Shown piece by piece: positions 8,980 to 18,237 of a stretch of DNA of 64,000 nt. The notes under the pieces are model-generated. The model was not told where the DNA came from. It saw only the letters and a list, made by a program, of their open reading frames with translations, and ran no database searches. This stretch comes from Simiduia aestuariiviva (GTDB taxonomy: Bacteria > Pseudomonadota > Gammaproteobacteria > Pseudomonadales > Cellvibrionaceae). Every line of letters begins with the position of its first letter. Within the stretch, counting starts at the first letter, position 1. The stretch lies in NCBI RefSeq assembly GCF_014192475.1, contig NZ_JACHXZ010000002.1, positions 232,120-296,119 on the forward strand, in the 5' to 3' direction. Made by a program: the position numbers and the translations under genes.

Positions 8980-9039
8980 AGAAATTTCAGAATTAACCCT
9001 AAACTGTAAATGGTTGTTTTGATTTGCCTGCCGATTGTT

Positions 9040-9068
9040 TAGAATACCCGACTGTTTCAATCAGGTAA
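9040..9068 (+). promoter_or_regulatory. nfuA promoter with IscR type-1-like site
   Basis: A -10 hexamer TAGAAT lies at 9040-9045, with a weak T-rich -35 near 9018. Overlapping it, 9044-9068 reads ATACCCGACT then GTTTC then AATCAGGTAA. As I recall the 25-bp type-1 IscR consensus (ATASYYGACT...AGTCRRSTAT), about 23 positions agree. IscR with a 2Fe-2S cluster represses Fe-S assembly genes through such sites, and nfuA is an Fe-S assembly gene. Confidence 0.6.
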
Positions 9069-9094
9069 TCAACCTTTAAGGGCCTTGCAAATCG

Positions 9095-9679
9095 ATGGTA
9101 AATGTCAACATTACGGAATCTGCTCAGAAGTACTTGCGCGAACTGCTCGAAAAGCAGAACACCCCGGGCATTGCCATTCGCATGTTTGTGTCTAGCCCTG
9201 GCACGCCTCAGGCTGAAACCTGTATCGCCTATTCGCGTCCCGGTGACGATCGCGATGCCGATGTCTCGGTTGAATACGAGGGCTTTACCGCCTACTTTGA
9301 GGAGCGATCACTGCCTTATCTCGATGAGGCTAAAGTTGACTACTCACCCGATAAAATGGGTGGCCAGCTCACCATACGGGCACCTAATTCAAAGATGCCC
9401 AAGATCTCTGACGATAGCCCACTCGAAGATAAGATCAACTACGTGCTCTACAACGAGGTAAACCCTGGTTTGGCGTCCCACGGTGGGGTGGTGAGTCTGT
9501 CCCATATCACCGAGGACATGTATGCGGTGTTAAAGTTTGGCGGGGGTTGTCAGGGCTGTAGCGCGGTGGATATCACCTTGAAAGAAGGCGTAGAAAAGAC
9601 CTTGGTCACGAAAATTCCAGAACTTAGTGGGGTGCGCGATATGACCGATCATACCGACAAGAGCAATGCCTACTATTGA
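9095..9679 (+). CDS. nfuA: Fe-S cluster biogenesis protein NfuA
   Basis: Fe-S carrier of 194 residues that delivers 4Fe-4S clusters to target enzymes under iron or oxidative stress. It has the two-domain plan of the family: an N-terminal degenerate A-type/HesB domain (residues 1-100) without the A-type cysteines, and a C-terminal NifU-like domain with the cluster-binding [11 protein letters not shown] (Cys about 149 and 152, C-x2-C). Length matches E. coli NfuA (191). It stands alone, diverging from metH, with its own promoter, probable IscR site and a strong terminator. The ATG at 9095 has an AAGGG sequence slightly far upstream. Confidence 0.95.
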   Translation: MVNVNITESAQKYLRELLEKQNTPGIAIRMFVSSPGTPQAETCIAYSRPGDDRDADVSVEYEGFTAYFEERSLPYLDEAKVDYSPDKMGGQLTIRAPNSKMPKISDDSPLEDKINYVLYNEVNPGLASHGGVVSLSHITEDMYAVLKFGGGCQGCSAVDITLKEGVEKTLVTKIPELSGVRDMTDHTDKSNAYY

Positions 9680-9700
9680 GTTCAGTGTTGCAGCGACATA

Positions 9701-9730
9701 AAAAAGGCGGGTTTTTTTACCCGCCTTTTT
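9701..9730. terminator. Bidirectional terminator between nfuA and the DAHP synthase gene
   Basis: A 12-bp perfect stem, AAAAAGGCGGGT paired with ACCCGCCTTTTT, with a 6-T loop. A/T tracts on both sides serve both convergent genes. Confidence 0.9.
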
Positions 9731-9755
9731 TATGTCTGAGTTATTAACAGAATAC

Positions 9756-10823
9756 TTAACGTTTTGGCAGTATGTCTTTGATTTTATTACGCATATCACG
9801 CAGGCACTGCTCTGTTGTTTGCCAGTCGATACAGGCGTCGGTAATGGATACGCCATACTTCAGGTCAGCTTTATCTGCAGTCATTTTTTGATTGCCCGCG
9901 CCGATATTACTTTCCACCATCACGCCGATAATGGACTTATTGCCCTCGACGATTTGGTTGGCGATGTTATCTAGTACCAGCGGTTGTAGGTCGTGCTTTT
10001 TATTGGAGTTGGCGTGGCTGCAATCCACCATGATGTTGGGGGCAATACCGGCAGCGGCCAGTTCTTTTTCGCACATGGCGACACTGACTGAGTCGTAATT
10101 GGGCTTGTCATTGCCACCGCGCAACACCACGTGGCCGTATGCGTTGCCCGCGGTATGGATGATGGACACTTGGCCGTTTTCGTTAATACCCAAAAAACGG
10201 TGCGGGTTGGCCACTGATTGCAAGGCGTTGATTGCCACGGTCAGAGAGCCATCCGTGCCATTCTTAAATCCCACCGCCGACGACAGGCCAGAGGCCATTT
10301 CCCGGTGAGTCTGCGATTCCGTAGTGCGCGCACCAATAGCAGACCAGCTGATCAGATCTTGCAGATACTGAGGCGAGATCGGATCCAGCGCTTCGGTTGC
10401 CGTTGCCAGACCAATCTCTGCTACGTCTTGCAACAGTTTGCGGCCGATGTGCAAACCCTCTTGAATCTTGAATGAATCGTTCAAATAGGGATCGTTAATC
10501 AGGCCTTTCCAGCCCACGGTGGTGCGAGGTTTTTCAAAATACACGCGCATGACCACGTACAGGGTATCAGACACTTCATCGGCGAGCGCCTTCAGGCGAC
10601 GGGCATAATCCAGCGCGGCATCGACGTCGTGAATAGAGCAGGGACCAATCACCACGAATATGCGGTGGTCCTTGCGATCTAGGATGTCGCGAATGATCTG
10701 GCGGCCTTCAGTGACAGCTTTTAGTGCGGTGTCGGTCAACGGCAACTCCGCTTTGAGGGCATCCGGTGAAATCAGGATTTCCTGGGATACGACATTTAAG
10801 TCGTCTACTGCGCGGTTAGTCAT
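9756..10823 (-). CDS. aroF: 3-deoxy-7-phosphoheptulonate synthase, class I (AroF-like)
   Basis: First enzyme of the shikimate pathway, condensing phosphoenolpyruvate with erythrose 4-phosphate; 355 residues as expected. Signature blocks are GPCSIHD (about residue 59), the RVYFEKPRTTVGWKGL active-site block, GARTTESQTHREMASGLS, and the metal/PEP region VDCSHANSNK. Among the three E. coli isoenzymes, the blocks TEALDPxSPQYL and TTESQTHREMASGLS look closest to the tyrosine-sensitive AroF, so I use that symbol. Feedback specificity should be treated as unproven. The ATG at 10823 has only a weak ribosome site. A single-gene unit. Confidence 0.92.
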   Translation of the reverse strand: MTNRAVDDLNVVSQEILISPDALKAELPLTDTALKAVTEGRQIIRDILDRKDHRIFVVIGPCSIHDVDAALDYARRLKALADEVSDTLYVVMRVYFEKPRTTVGWKGLINDPYLNDSFKIQEGLHIGRKLLQDVAEIGLATATEALDPISPQYLQDLISWSAIGARTTESQTHREMASGLSSAVGFKNGTDGSLTVAINALQSVANPHRFLGINENGQVSIIHTAGNAYGHVVLRGGNDKPNYDSVSVAMCEKELAAAGIAPNIMVDCSHANSNKKHDLQPLVLDNIANQIVEGNKSIIGVMVESNIGAGNQKMTADKADLKYGVSITDACIDWQTTEQCLRDMRNKIKDILPKR

Positions 10824-10938
10824 GGAGCGTATTTCTCTTCAATACTGATTATTAGCGGTCGGCCATTCTACGGGATTTTTTGGCGTCCTTGCCATTTTTT
10901 TAGAATAAAAGTTTGTTGTGCGGCAAAATTTCCGCTAT

Positions 10939-13900
10939 TTATGCCACGTCGACCGGTTGAAAGTGATCGCAAAGCGGGAAATAAAGCGCTGCGCGTACAG
11001 GCTCTGGTCCCAAGGTGCGAACGAGTCGGCTGTAGGTTGATAGTTGCATCTGGTAGCGGTTCACCTGTTCGGAAACAAACGCATCAAGGCTCTGCTGGGG
11101 TGAGGGTTCGCTGCCTTTGTAGTCGATCACCCAGCGCACGCCATCTGCTACGAAGGTGCGATCTATCACCCATTGTTTGCCGCCCTGTGGGCTGGATTCC
11201 CACAACACTAACTCTGTGGCGCTGTCTTTATGGCTTGGATTTAGTAGCCAAGGACCAGTTTCTGACTTTGCAATTTGCTCTAGCGCGCGATGGATTTTCG
11301 CGATTGCTGCCTCTATATGCTGGACTCCGTTCGCACGCAGCTGCGTCACTAGCAGGGGGTGTGAGCTGGCGAGATAGTCTGCTGTGGGCAGGCGCCCCGA
11401 CTCTGTTAAATATTGAATTTCGGCGTGCAATAAGGTGCCGGTTACGCGGGCATCCTTTTCGTAGAATAGTTGGGGATCCGGTCGATTCAGAGGGTTCTCC
11501 GTGGTGACGGGACCCGTGGTTTTGCCTCGGTAGGTGGCGAGTGGCGTGGCGCAGGGCGGTTCCTGCCATTGCCATTCGGGACTGATCCGACGGATTTTGT
11601 TGGCGCCGACGAGTGAGTTCTGAGTGGCATCACCGGATTCGCCTATCGGAATCCGCACCGCATCTGGGTGGGCTGTCTGCCAAATACTGGCAAGCAAGCT
11701 GCTTTTGGCCGGTGGCATTAGCTCGCCATCCTTCTGTTTTGCAGAGGCAAACAGGTGTAATTGCCGTATGGCACGGGTGGCCCCTACATAAAATAGGCGC
11801 GTCGCCTCCGTGCGCGTGCGCTGGTTTTTTTCATGCTGAATAAAGTGGTAGAGGTCGCTGTCTTCGTAGTTGCTGAGCGGGCTCATCAGCACCTGCTGAT
11901 CGCCCTTGTGGTCTATTTGGTCGAGCCACAAGAGTAGCTCCCGGCTGTCTGCCCGGGGTGTGCGATGCAAACCGGGAATGATCACTTGGTCAAATTCCAG
12001 TCCTTTGGACTTGTGGATGGTCATGACCTGTAGGCGGGGATCGGCGTCGCTGGACGGTGCGGCAAACAGGCGACTCACAGCGTCTTCAAAGGCCTGCCAA
12101 TCCCGCAGGCCGTCGCCGTCGGTATGGGCTTCCAGCAAATCGAAAAATGTTTGGGCATTGGCGAGATCACTGGCTTCGAGCAAGCTGTGTTGTCCGCCTA
12201 GCGCCTGCCAGCAACCTTCGAGCCAATCGCGCAGTGGCTTGCGAGCGCGCTGTGCGAGCGTCAGCTGCAGCACCTTGACTGTGCGGGTGAGCGCGAGGCC
12301 GCCCTCTGTCGATAAGCCCGTGGCGGCGTTGGCAGACTGCATTTGCGCCCACAGGCAGGGGTGGCCATCGGGCAGCGCTGGACCTTCACTTTGAGTCAGT
12401 GCCAATAGGTCTGCGTTGCTCAATCCGCACCAGGGCGCGCGCAGCAGGCTGAGCCAACTGATGCGATCTGTTGGGTTTAGCAGGGCTCGCAGCAGCGACA
12501 TTAAATCCTGCACAGCCATGCGGTCGCTGAGGTTATCAAATTCCGCGGCTTGGTAGCGGAGGCCTGCGTGATCCAGCCGCCGTAAGCAGGCGCGGAGATG
12601 ACTCCGCGTGCGGGCCAATAGGGCAATGGTTTGATCGGGGGCTTGTTGGCGCAGCTTCTGAATTAAGGTAACTACAGCCTCGGCCTCGGCTTCATTGGGG
12701 TTGCCGCCGTCTTGATCAGTTTCGTTTATCAACAGGTTTAGCTGCACCGCTTTCTCTTCCAGTGCGGCGCGAGCTGCGACACTGGGTTGATAGCGAACCT
12801 GGCCGCGCGTCACGTCATCGCGGGCGGGGAAGGCGGCGCTAAAGTGCGTATTGACCCAATCGACCACGCCTTGTTGGCTACGGAAATTGACTTTGAGATC
12901 GAGCGGCGTCAATGGCACATCGCCAATTCCATGCGCCCGAGCTTGTAGAAAAATACCCACCTTGGCGTTGCGAAAGCCATAGCAGGATTGCATGCCGTCG
13001 CCCACGATGAACAGCGTGCGACCGTCACCCGGTTCCCAGCCGGCGGTGAGGTGTTCAATAAGTTGCCGTTGTGGCACCGAAGTGTCTTGAAATTCGTCGA
13101 TCAAGATATGGCGAATCTGGTAGTCCAGACGCAAGGCCAGCTCGGACGGTTCGTCCAATTGTCCCAGTGCTGTGAGTGCGGCCTGCGCGGTATCGATGAA
13201 GTCGCTGCAACCCTCGCGGCTGAAGACCAGCGTTAGCTCGGCCACTAAGTGGGGTAGAACACGGGTCAGCGCCTCTAGCAGGCGCCATTGATGGGGTTGA
13301 TAGCAGGGGGCAGGTAGTGTGCGCAGCAATTGTAATTGCGCCAGGAGTTCAGGCCTTTCTGACAGCTCGCCGATGAGGCCCGCAAGCCGCGTCTTCTGAG
13401 CGCTTGCGAATGCTTTGCTGACCTCGGGACTGCGCTCTGTGGGAAACCCCATGGTTTTGTCGAGCCGCTTGCGCCAGCCGCCGTCCTTGCCCGCGGTGAG
13501 TAGCAATTCAAGCAGCGCTTGGTATTGACTTACGGTCGCGGGCAACTCTGCGTCGCCGAGTCCGCGGGGCAGTGCCTTGAGCGCTGCGAGTTGCAGTATC
13601 GGGCTCGGTTTTAGCGCTTGCTTTGGGTCGTGTTGAAGGTTTTCAGCCGCGTAGCGAGCAAGCTCGCAAAGGCTCAATTCGTGCGTCGATAGCACATTAA
13701 TTATCGGTTCTAACTCACTGATTATTATGCTTTTTAGGCTGGATTCTAGATAGTCCTTGGCGCCGGAGGTTTGGCCTGCAAGGGCCAGTCCGAGCCATTG
13801 ATCTCGCTGTTTGAGGAGCGATAGCAGTAGGTTTTCAAAGGTGTCAAAGCGGTTGTCGAGTTCCAGCAGCAGGGTGGCCAAGTCGTCGGCGATCGGGTGT

Positions 13901-14391
13901 TGGCTTTCCAGTTTTTCATAGAGCGCCAGAATCGCCGCGCGATAGAGTGGTTCGGGTTGATCGCTGGGTTCTGGCAGGCTGCCCATGCCCGAGGCGAATG
14001 GCAACTGTTTGGCAATTTGTCGCGAAAGGCCGTCAATGGTCTGGATGCGCAATCGATTGGGGCTCTCGAGTAGAGACCAATTCAGCTGCGCGTCGCGATC
14101 CAACAGGTTGCGCGCGAGTTGCCAAGTGGTTGCCTCGTGGGGGCTAGTGGGGCAGGGTTGGGTTTTTGCGTGCCAGAGCGCCGCGGTGATTCGGTCGCGC
14201 ATTTCACCGGCAGCTTTTCGAGTGAAGGTTATCGCAAGCAGCTCTTCCGGTGCCTCGCATGTGGCCAACAGCGCCAGCACGCGTTGGGAGAGGAGGCCGG
14301 TTTTACCGGAGCCCGCCGGTGCTGACACGGCGAAGGAGTGGTGTATGTCCAATGCTTGGGCGCGAACTTTGGCGTCGATTGGTGCGCTCAT
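10939..14391 (-). CDS. AddA-like UvrD-family helicase/nuclease
   Basis: A 1150-residue SF1A DNA helicase-nuclease for processing double-strand breaks. The N-terminus carries Walker A (APAGSGKTGL, about residues 20-30). The DEXX-box IDEFQDTS lies near residue 420, and GDGMQSCYGFRNA follows. The C-terminal half contains the helicase motifs VMTIHKSKGLEFD and FYVGATRA. A PD-(D/E)XK nuclease closes the protein, with VIDYKG and a following QLSTYSR helix. This is the layout of AddA/RecB. It overlaps the upstream partner gene (14388-17009) by 4 bases (ATGA), implying coupled translation and a two-subunit complex. I see no recC/recD here. Confidence 0.88.
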   Translation of the reverse strand: MSAPIDAKVRAQALDIHHSFAVSAPAGSGKTGLLSQRVLALLATCEAPEELLAITFTRKAAGEMRDRITAALWHAKTQPCPTSPHEATTWQLARNLLDRDAQLNWSLLESPNRLRIQTIDGLSRQIAKQLPFASGMGSLPEPSDQPEPLYRAAILALYEKLESQHPIADDLATLLLELDNRFDTFENLLLSLLKQRDQWLGLALAGQTSGAKDYLESSLKSIIISELEPIINVLSTHELSLCELARYAAENLQHDPKQALKPSPILQLAALKALPRGLGDAELPATVSQYQALLELLLTAGKDGGWRKRLDKTMGFPTERSPEVSKAFASAQKTRLAGLIGELSERPELLAQLQLLRTLPAPCYQPHQWRLLEALTRVLPHLVAELTLVFSREGCSDFIDTAQAALTALGQLDEPSELALRLDYQIRHILIDEFQDTSVPQRQLIEHLTAGWEPGDGRTLFIVGDGMQSCYGFRNAKVGIFLQARAHGIGDVPLTPLDLKVNFRSQQGVVDWVNTHFSAAFPARDDVTRGQVRYQPSVAARAALEEKAVQLNLLINETDQDGGNPNEAEAEAVVTLIQKLRQQAPDQTIALLARTRSHLRACLRRLDHAGLRYQAAEFDNLSDRMAVQDLMSLLRALLNPTDRISWLSLLRAPWCGLSNADLLALTQSEGPALPDGHPCLWAQMQSANAATGLSTEGGLALTRTVKVLQLTLAQRARKPLRDWLEGCWQALGGQHSLLEASDLANAQTFFDLLEAHTDGDGLRDWQAFEDAVSRLFAAPSSDADPRLQVMTIHKSKGLEFDQVIIPGLHRTPRADSRELLLWLDQIDHKGDQQVLMSPLSNYEDSDLYHFIQHEKNQRTRTEATRLFYVGATRAIRQLHLFASAKQKDGELMPPAKSSLLASIWQTAHPDAVRIPIGESGDATQNSLVGANKIRRISPEWQWQEPPCATPLATYRGKTTGPVTTENPLNRPDPQLFYEKDARVTGTLLHAEIQYLTESGRLPTADYLASSHPLLVTQLRANGVQHIEAAIAKIHRALEQIAKSETGPWLLNPSHKDSATELVLWESSPQGGKQWVIDRTFVADGVRWVIDYKGSEPSPQQSLDAFVSEQVNRYQMQLSTYSRLVRTLGPEPVRAALYFPLCDHFQPVDVA

Positions 14392-17009
14392 GAGGATATC
14401 CCCTTGGACGAGAGCTCTGGTTGCTCGGAGGTTCGCAACAGGGGCGCTAACTCAGCCGCGTATTGGTGGCTTTGCGGGCTGGAAAATGCCAGGGGTGTGT
14501 GGCCTTCGAGCAACTCGTTGGCCAAGTGCGTAAGTACCGCGCGCCAGTGCTCGATCAGCTCCGGCCAATCTTGGTGGCCCACGTAACGGTCATCTGGCGC
14601 TTTGATGCCTGGGCTCAGTTGGGGGTTTCCGATGCCTTGCAGCGATTGCTTGGTTTGTCGCAGTTCCGCAAAGGCAATGCCGGCGACGGGCTCGCCGGCA
14701 TCGGCTAGGGCCACGGCATAGAGCGGGAGTTGGGGTTCCTCGGGGCGCGTGCCCAACCATTTACCGATATGGGAGGCGCCACTTTTGTAGTCAATTAATA
14801 ACCATTGTTGGCCCACGCTATCGATGCGGTCTAGCCGAAGGCTCATGGGCAAATCCCCAAGCGTGTACTCGAGTGCCTGCTCCAGACCGATGGGGGCAAA
14901 GTTTGGCCGGTCTCGTTCAAAGGCCAGCCAGGGGCGTAGCAAACGATTGAGTCGCTCCCGCTCTAGGGCCATAAAACGCGTATTGGCTAGGGCGGGCAGC
15001 TCCGCTATGGCGAGGTCCAATGCCTTTTGGAGGTGGGCCTCTAGAGCGGCGTCATCCAATGCGGCCAGTGAGGGTTGTTCGCGCCAGAAGTAAAATAGCG
15101 TTTGGTGGAGTAGGTGACCGCGATCGAGCGCATTTAACCCCGGCTGCGCTTGTGCAGGTCGACGAGCGCCAAGTCTCAGGGCCATAAAGGCCGCCAAGGG
15201 GCAGCGCGCTTGTTTTTGTAGCATGCTACTGCCGCCGCGCAAGCGCACCCGTTCCGCAGGGCTAACTGCAGGAGCTTGATGTGTCGCTAGCCATTCCAGC
15301 GGTGCCTGATGCCACCGTGGGGGCTCGGGTGAGGGGTCGGGTAGCAGTGGCAGATGATTGATGAGCGGGCTGGTGTTGAGCTCCCGATCGCCATCTCGTG
15401 CGGCGTGGCTAAACACCACGCGTCGCGCCGCACACAAAAAGTTGCGGGTAAGGCTTTGGCAGAAGGCGAGCTCACGGTCGGCGCTGGCATGGGGCATTTC
15501 AAGGTCGCGTTGCAACGCGGCCGGTAGCAATGGATTGGGGGCCGCGGGCGGGGGCCATTGGGTATCGTCCATACCCAGCACCCACAATTGATTGAATGCG
15601 AGACCTGCGGATTCCAGTGTGCCAAGTATTTGCAGTGGCGACTCAGGCGTTTGTGGTTGAAATGGCTGTCGGCTTGCCAATTCATTGAGCCAGTGGCGCG
15701 CGTCGGCGGCGCTTAGGAGCCGGTTCAATAGATCGGCCTCGCTTAGCCGGTCCAGCAGCGTTAGCAGTTGACTCGCTTGTTGGTGCTCTTCCGAATCCAG
15801 CACTCGGGGCCCGGGCCAGTTGAGTTGTTGTAAGCTGGTGAGAATGTGTGCCGCCCATTCTCTACCGGTCGCACGGGCGGGCCAATCCTGTAGAGCGCTC
15901 AAGCCATCCTGCCAGCGCTGAACTGCCGGTCCCGGCCCCGCGTAGTTTTGGTAGGCTAGTATGGCCTGCTCTAGGTGCCCCAAGGAGACTTCTGAACGGC
16001 CAGACTCCTGTAAAAAACACGACACCCAGCGGCGCAGTTCAGCGTCCTCAGAATGGCCAATAAATGGGCTGTTAAGCCATGCAATGCATTGAGATTGCGT
16101 TTTCGGCCAGCGAAGACTGCCAAGCAGTTGATGCACCAAGGGGCATTGAGCTAAGGGGGTGCCCGCAGAGAAGTTGAAAGGCATCGTAAAACGCGGCGAT
16201 GTTGGGCGATGATGGCTCGGTTCGAATACGCGCGCTAAGGCCCGTTCGAGGCGCGCACGGTTTTTGCCGAGATTGGGATCGACTATTGCGATGCGTTGGC
16301 TTGGGTCGGCCTGTAGTGCGTTAAAGGCCCATTCAGTGGCGGCCTGAAGTTCTTGTTTTGGATCTTTGCAAATTAATCGTTGAGTTTGCTGTGCAGGTTC
16401 GTTGTTGCTGTGGATTGGGATCAGCTCTGCAAAGGACGCGTTCAGCAATTGTCGGTGCAGAGGGGCCAAGGTGTCAAAATTCAACAGATAAACCGGGTGA
16501 GCAGGTTGGGGCCGGGCGGCTTTCGCTTCAAGTAATAATGCCAAGCGTTGTTCGTCGAACATCAAACCGAGACTCTCAGCCTCTCGCTCCACATGGTCGA
16601 TCCAGCGAGTAAGTCGGCGCTGTTCGTCAACCTGCCCGTAGATTTGCCATTGCTCCGCAGACACCTGCCACAGCTTGAGGTAGGAATAGGCTTGGTCGAG
16701 TTGGTCGATGAGCAGGCGCGGGTGCACCAATGGATCGACATCGTCCTCAAGTTGCAGTGCCTGAGCCCACAGTTGACGGCGAACAGGTGTGCTTGCGATT
16801 ATTTTGAGGGCCTGCTGTTCGCCTTGGCGTTGAAGTTCTAGCCAAGCAGACTCGATCCAGTCTGAGAAACTGTGTATGTTGGGTGCTTTGCGCACGTCAG
16901 GTTGTTGCGCGGCCCAGGTTAATAAGAGCTTGTTTTTGAGGCGGTTGTTGGGTGTAAGTATCAATGCGCCCTTATCTAGGGGCACGGTTAACGACTGCAA
17001 ATTAATCAA
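14388..17009 (-). CDS. AddB-like PD-(D/E)XK nuclease, TIGR03623-type DNA repair protein
   Basis: An 873-residue protein that resembles the proteobacterial 'probable DNA repair protein' family encoded beside an AddA-like helicase. The N-terminal part is a degenerate helicase fold that opens ALILTPNNRLKNKL and lacks a usable Walker A. The segment LQKQARCPLAAFMALRLGA (about residue 615) is a family hallmark. The C-terminus has the nuclease motif RLDRID...LLIDYKSG followed by QLPLYAVAL. Only one cysteine is in the region where Firmicute AddB places an Fe-S cluster, so that cluster is probably absent. It is the first gene of a two-gene operon with the helicase. Confidence 0.85.
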   Translation of the reverse strand: MINLQSLTVPLDKGALILTPNNRLKNKLLLTWAAQQPDVRKAPNIHSFSDWIESAWLELQRQGEQQALKIIASTPVRRQLWAQALQLEDDVDPLVHPRLLIDQLDQAYSYLKLWQVSAEQWQIYGQVDEQRRLTRWIDHVEREAESLGLMFDEQRLALLLEAKAARPQPAHPVYLLNFDTLAPLHRQLLNASFAELIPIHSNNEPAQQTQRLICKDPKQELQAATEWAFNALQADPSQRIAIVDPNLGKNRARLERALARVFEPSHHRPTSPRFTMPFNFSAGTPLAQCPLVHQLLGSLRWPKTQSQCIAWLNSPFIGHSEDAELRRWVSCFLQESGRSEVSLGHLEQAILAYQNYAGPGPAVQRWQDGLSALQDWPARATGREWAAHILTSLQQLNWPGPRVLDSEEHQQASQLLTLLDRLSEADLLNRLLSAADARHWLNELASRQPFQPQTPESPLQILGTLESAGLAFNQLWVLGMDDTQWPPPAAPNPLLPAALQRDLEMPHASADRELAFCQSLTRNFLCAARRVVFSHAARDGDRELNTSPLINHLPLLPDPSPEPPRWHQAPLEWLATHQAPAVSPAERVRLRGGSSMLQKQARCPLAAFMALRLGARRPAQAQPGLNALDRGHLLHQTLFYFWREQPSLAALDDAALEAHLQKALDLAIAELPALANTRFMALERERLNRLLRPWLAFERDRPNFAPIGLEQALEYTLGDLPMSLRLDRIDSVGQQWLLIDYKSGASHIGKWLGTRPEEPQLPLYAVALADAGEPVAGIAFAELRQTKQSLQGIGNPQLSPGIKAPDDRYVGHQDWPELIEHWRAVLTHLANELLEGHTPLAFSSPQSHQYAAELAPLLRTSEQPELSSKGISS

Positions 17010-17152
17010 TGAGGCGCCTTTAGAGCTAAATGTCGATTAGCGAAGGTTTGTAGCGAATTGAATGCGTCAATGCAACCGCTGATTGTAGTTATTGCATTTG
17101 CGCAGAGCGCCACGCCCTTTACAGCGTTTATCGAAAGCGCAGCAGTAATGGA

Positions 17153-17776
17153 ATGACGGAAAATCCCATGGAGAATGAAACATTGATCGACTCGGGCTGC
17201 GTGGCTTTAGCGCGATCAGTCGCCCAAGGCTTCGAGGTATTGTTGGCGCGGCGTTCACCAAAGGTCAGTATGGCGCCAGATCATTGGGTATTTCCCGGCG
17301 GTACAGTAGAAGCCTGTGACCGCGAGGGGGCCCAGAACTCCTATCGACGAGCGGCAATGCGCGAAGCGTTCGAGGAGGTCGCTGCCCCCATACCGTCCGT
17401 GGAGCAATTAATCGATTTTGCGCACTGGGTGACGCCCTCATTTTTCCCGAAGCGATATCGCACCTATTTTTACCTGCTCCCAATTGAGCCATTCGAACCA
17501 GTTGTTGACGGCGTTGAAATTGTCGAAACGATCTGGCTGTCGCCTCAGGACGCGCTTAGTAAGCAGGGGCAGGGCGAGTTAGATTTGATGTTTCCGACGG
17601 CGGCATTGCTGGATTGGATGTCCGATTTCCAGCGACTCGACGCGCTCATCGCGCGTTTACAGCAGCGACCCCTGCCGATGGTATGCCCAACCCTGGGGTA
17701 CGAGGGCGGCAGGCGCTATCTCGCCATAGATCCGAGTGCCGGCTATCGATTGCAGCGTTGGTTTATTGATCGGTAA
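17153..17776 (+). CDS. NUDIX hydrolase
   Basis: A 207-residue hydrolase of nucleoside diphosphates linked to another moiety. The Nudix box runs from FPGGTVEACD (about residue 47) through RRAAMREAFEEVA, so the REAxEEV metal-binding core is intact, although the loop between G and E is longer than the minimal 23-residue box. It is followed by a THWVTP-like segment and a C-terminal tail. The overall shape recalls the NUDT19/coenzyme-A-type branch, but the substrate cannot be stated. The start at 17153 is the longest ATG; an ATG at 17168 has a better GGAAA ribosome site. It is divergent from the AddAB-like pair. Confidence 0.8.
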   Translation: MTENPMENETLIDSGCVALARSVAQGFEVLLARRSPKVSMAPDHWVFPGGTVEACDREGAQNSYRRAAMREAFEEVAAPIPSVEQLIDFAHWVTPSFFPKRYRTYFYLLPIEPFEPVVDGVEIVETIWLSPQDALSKQGQGELDLMFPTAALLDWMSDFQRLDALIARLQQRPLPMVCPTLGYEGGRRYLAIDPSAGYRLQRWFIDR

Positions 17777-17780
17777 AGTT

Positions 17781-17802
17781 GGGCCTGCTAGATGGCAGGC
17801 CC
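17781..17802. terminator. Hairpin between convergent NUDIX and lipoprotein genes
   Basis: Perfect 8-bp GC-rich stem GGGCCTGC/GCAGGCCC with a 6-base loop. It lacks a clear U-tract on either strand, so termination is possible but not assured. Confidence 0.45.
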
Positions 17803-17810
17803 ATTGATGA

Positions 17811-18101
17811 TTAGCCTGCCATGCGGGCTTTATAGGCGCGAACGGCCTGATTGAATTTGTCAGCGGTTTCTTTCATTTCATCCACCATGGAATTGTGCTG
17901 TGCAGTGCTGATATTGCACTTCAGGTATTTCTCTGCCTCGCCCACATAGGCTTGCACGTCATTCTTGGCTTTGATCATTTGTGGCGTTACGGCGGTGTCT
18001 GGATCTGGAATTTCTGGTGGCGATGGTCGACTGCAAGCAAACAGGATTTGGCTAAAACCCAGGGTGCCTACAAAGGCGGCTAATAATAGGCTTTTTCTCA
18101 T
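17811..18101 (-). CDS. Putative small lipoprotein, unknown function
   Basis: A 96-residue protein. The N-terminus MRKSLLLAAFVGTLGFSQILFAC is a signal peptide (basic start, hydrophobic core, LFA-C lipobox-like end), so it is probably a lipoprotein with Cys-23 lipidated. After a proline-rich linker (SRPSPPEIPDPD), the rest is a helical charged domain with one further cysteine (KCN). I do not recognise a family. I chose the ATG at 18101 because it has an AGGAC ribosome site and starts the signal peptide; an open frame continues upstream without such signals. Confidence 0.65.
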   Translation of the reverse strand: MRKSLLLAAFVGTLGFSQILFACSRPSPPEIPDPDTAVTPQMIKAKNDVQAYVGEAEKYLKCNISTAQHNSMVDEMKETADKFNQAVRAYKARMAG

Positions 18102-18237
18102 GGGCAACTGTCCTAAAAGTGTCTCTATCTGGTCTTGGAAGGCGCGCCGCAATGCTTCTACGCAGTGCGCGCACATGCTTAAATTTAGCACAGAAGACAA
18201 AAAGTGCTTAAAACGATCCGTAATAGTTAATTTACGG

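Noticed and set aside
8881-9094. A cobalamin, SAM or SAH riboswitch upstream of metH
   Set aside because: The leader downstream of the predicted start is only about 55 bases and shows none of the conserved cores I know (for example a B12-box).
13985-14533. A 182-codon plus-strand frame across the junction of the two AddAB-like genes
   Set aside because: It is antisense to two genes with intact motifs and a 4-base coupling overlap; no ribosome site or family match.
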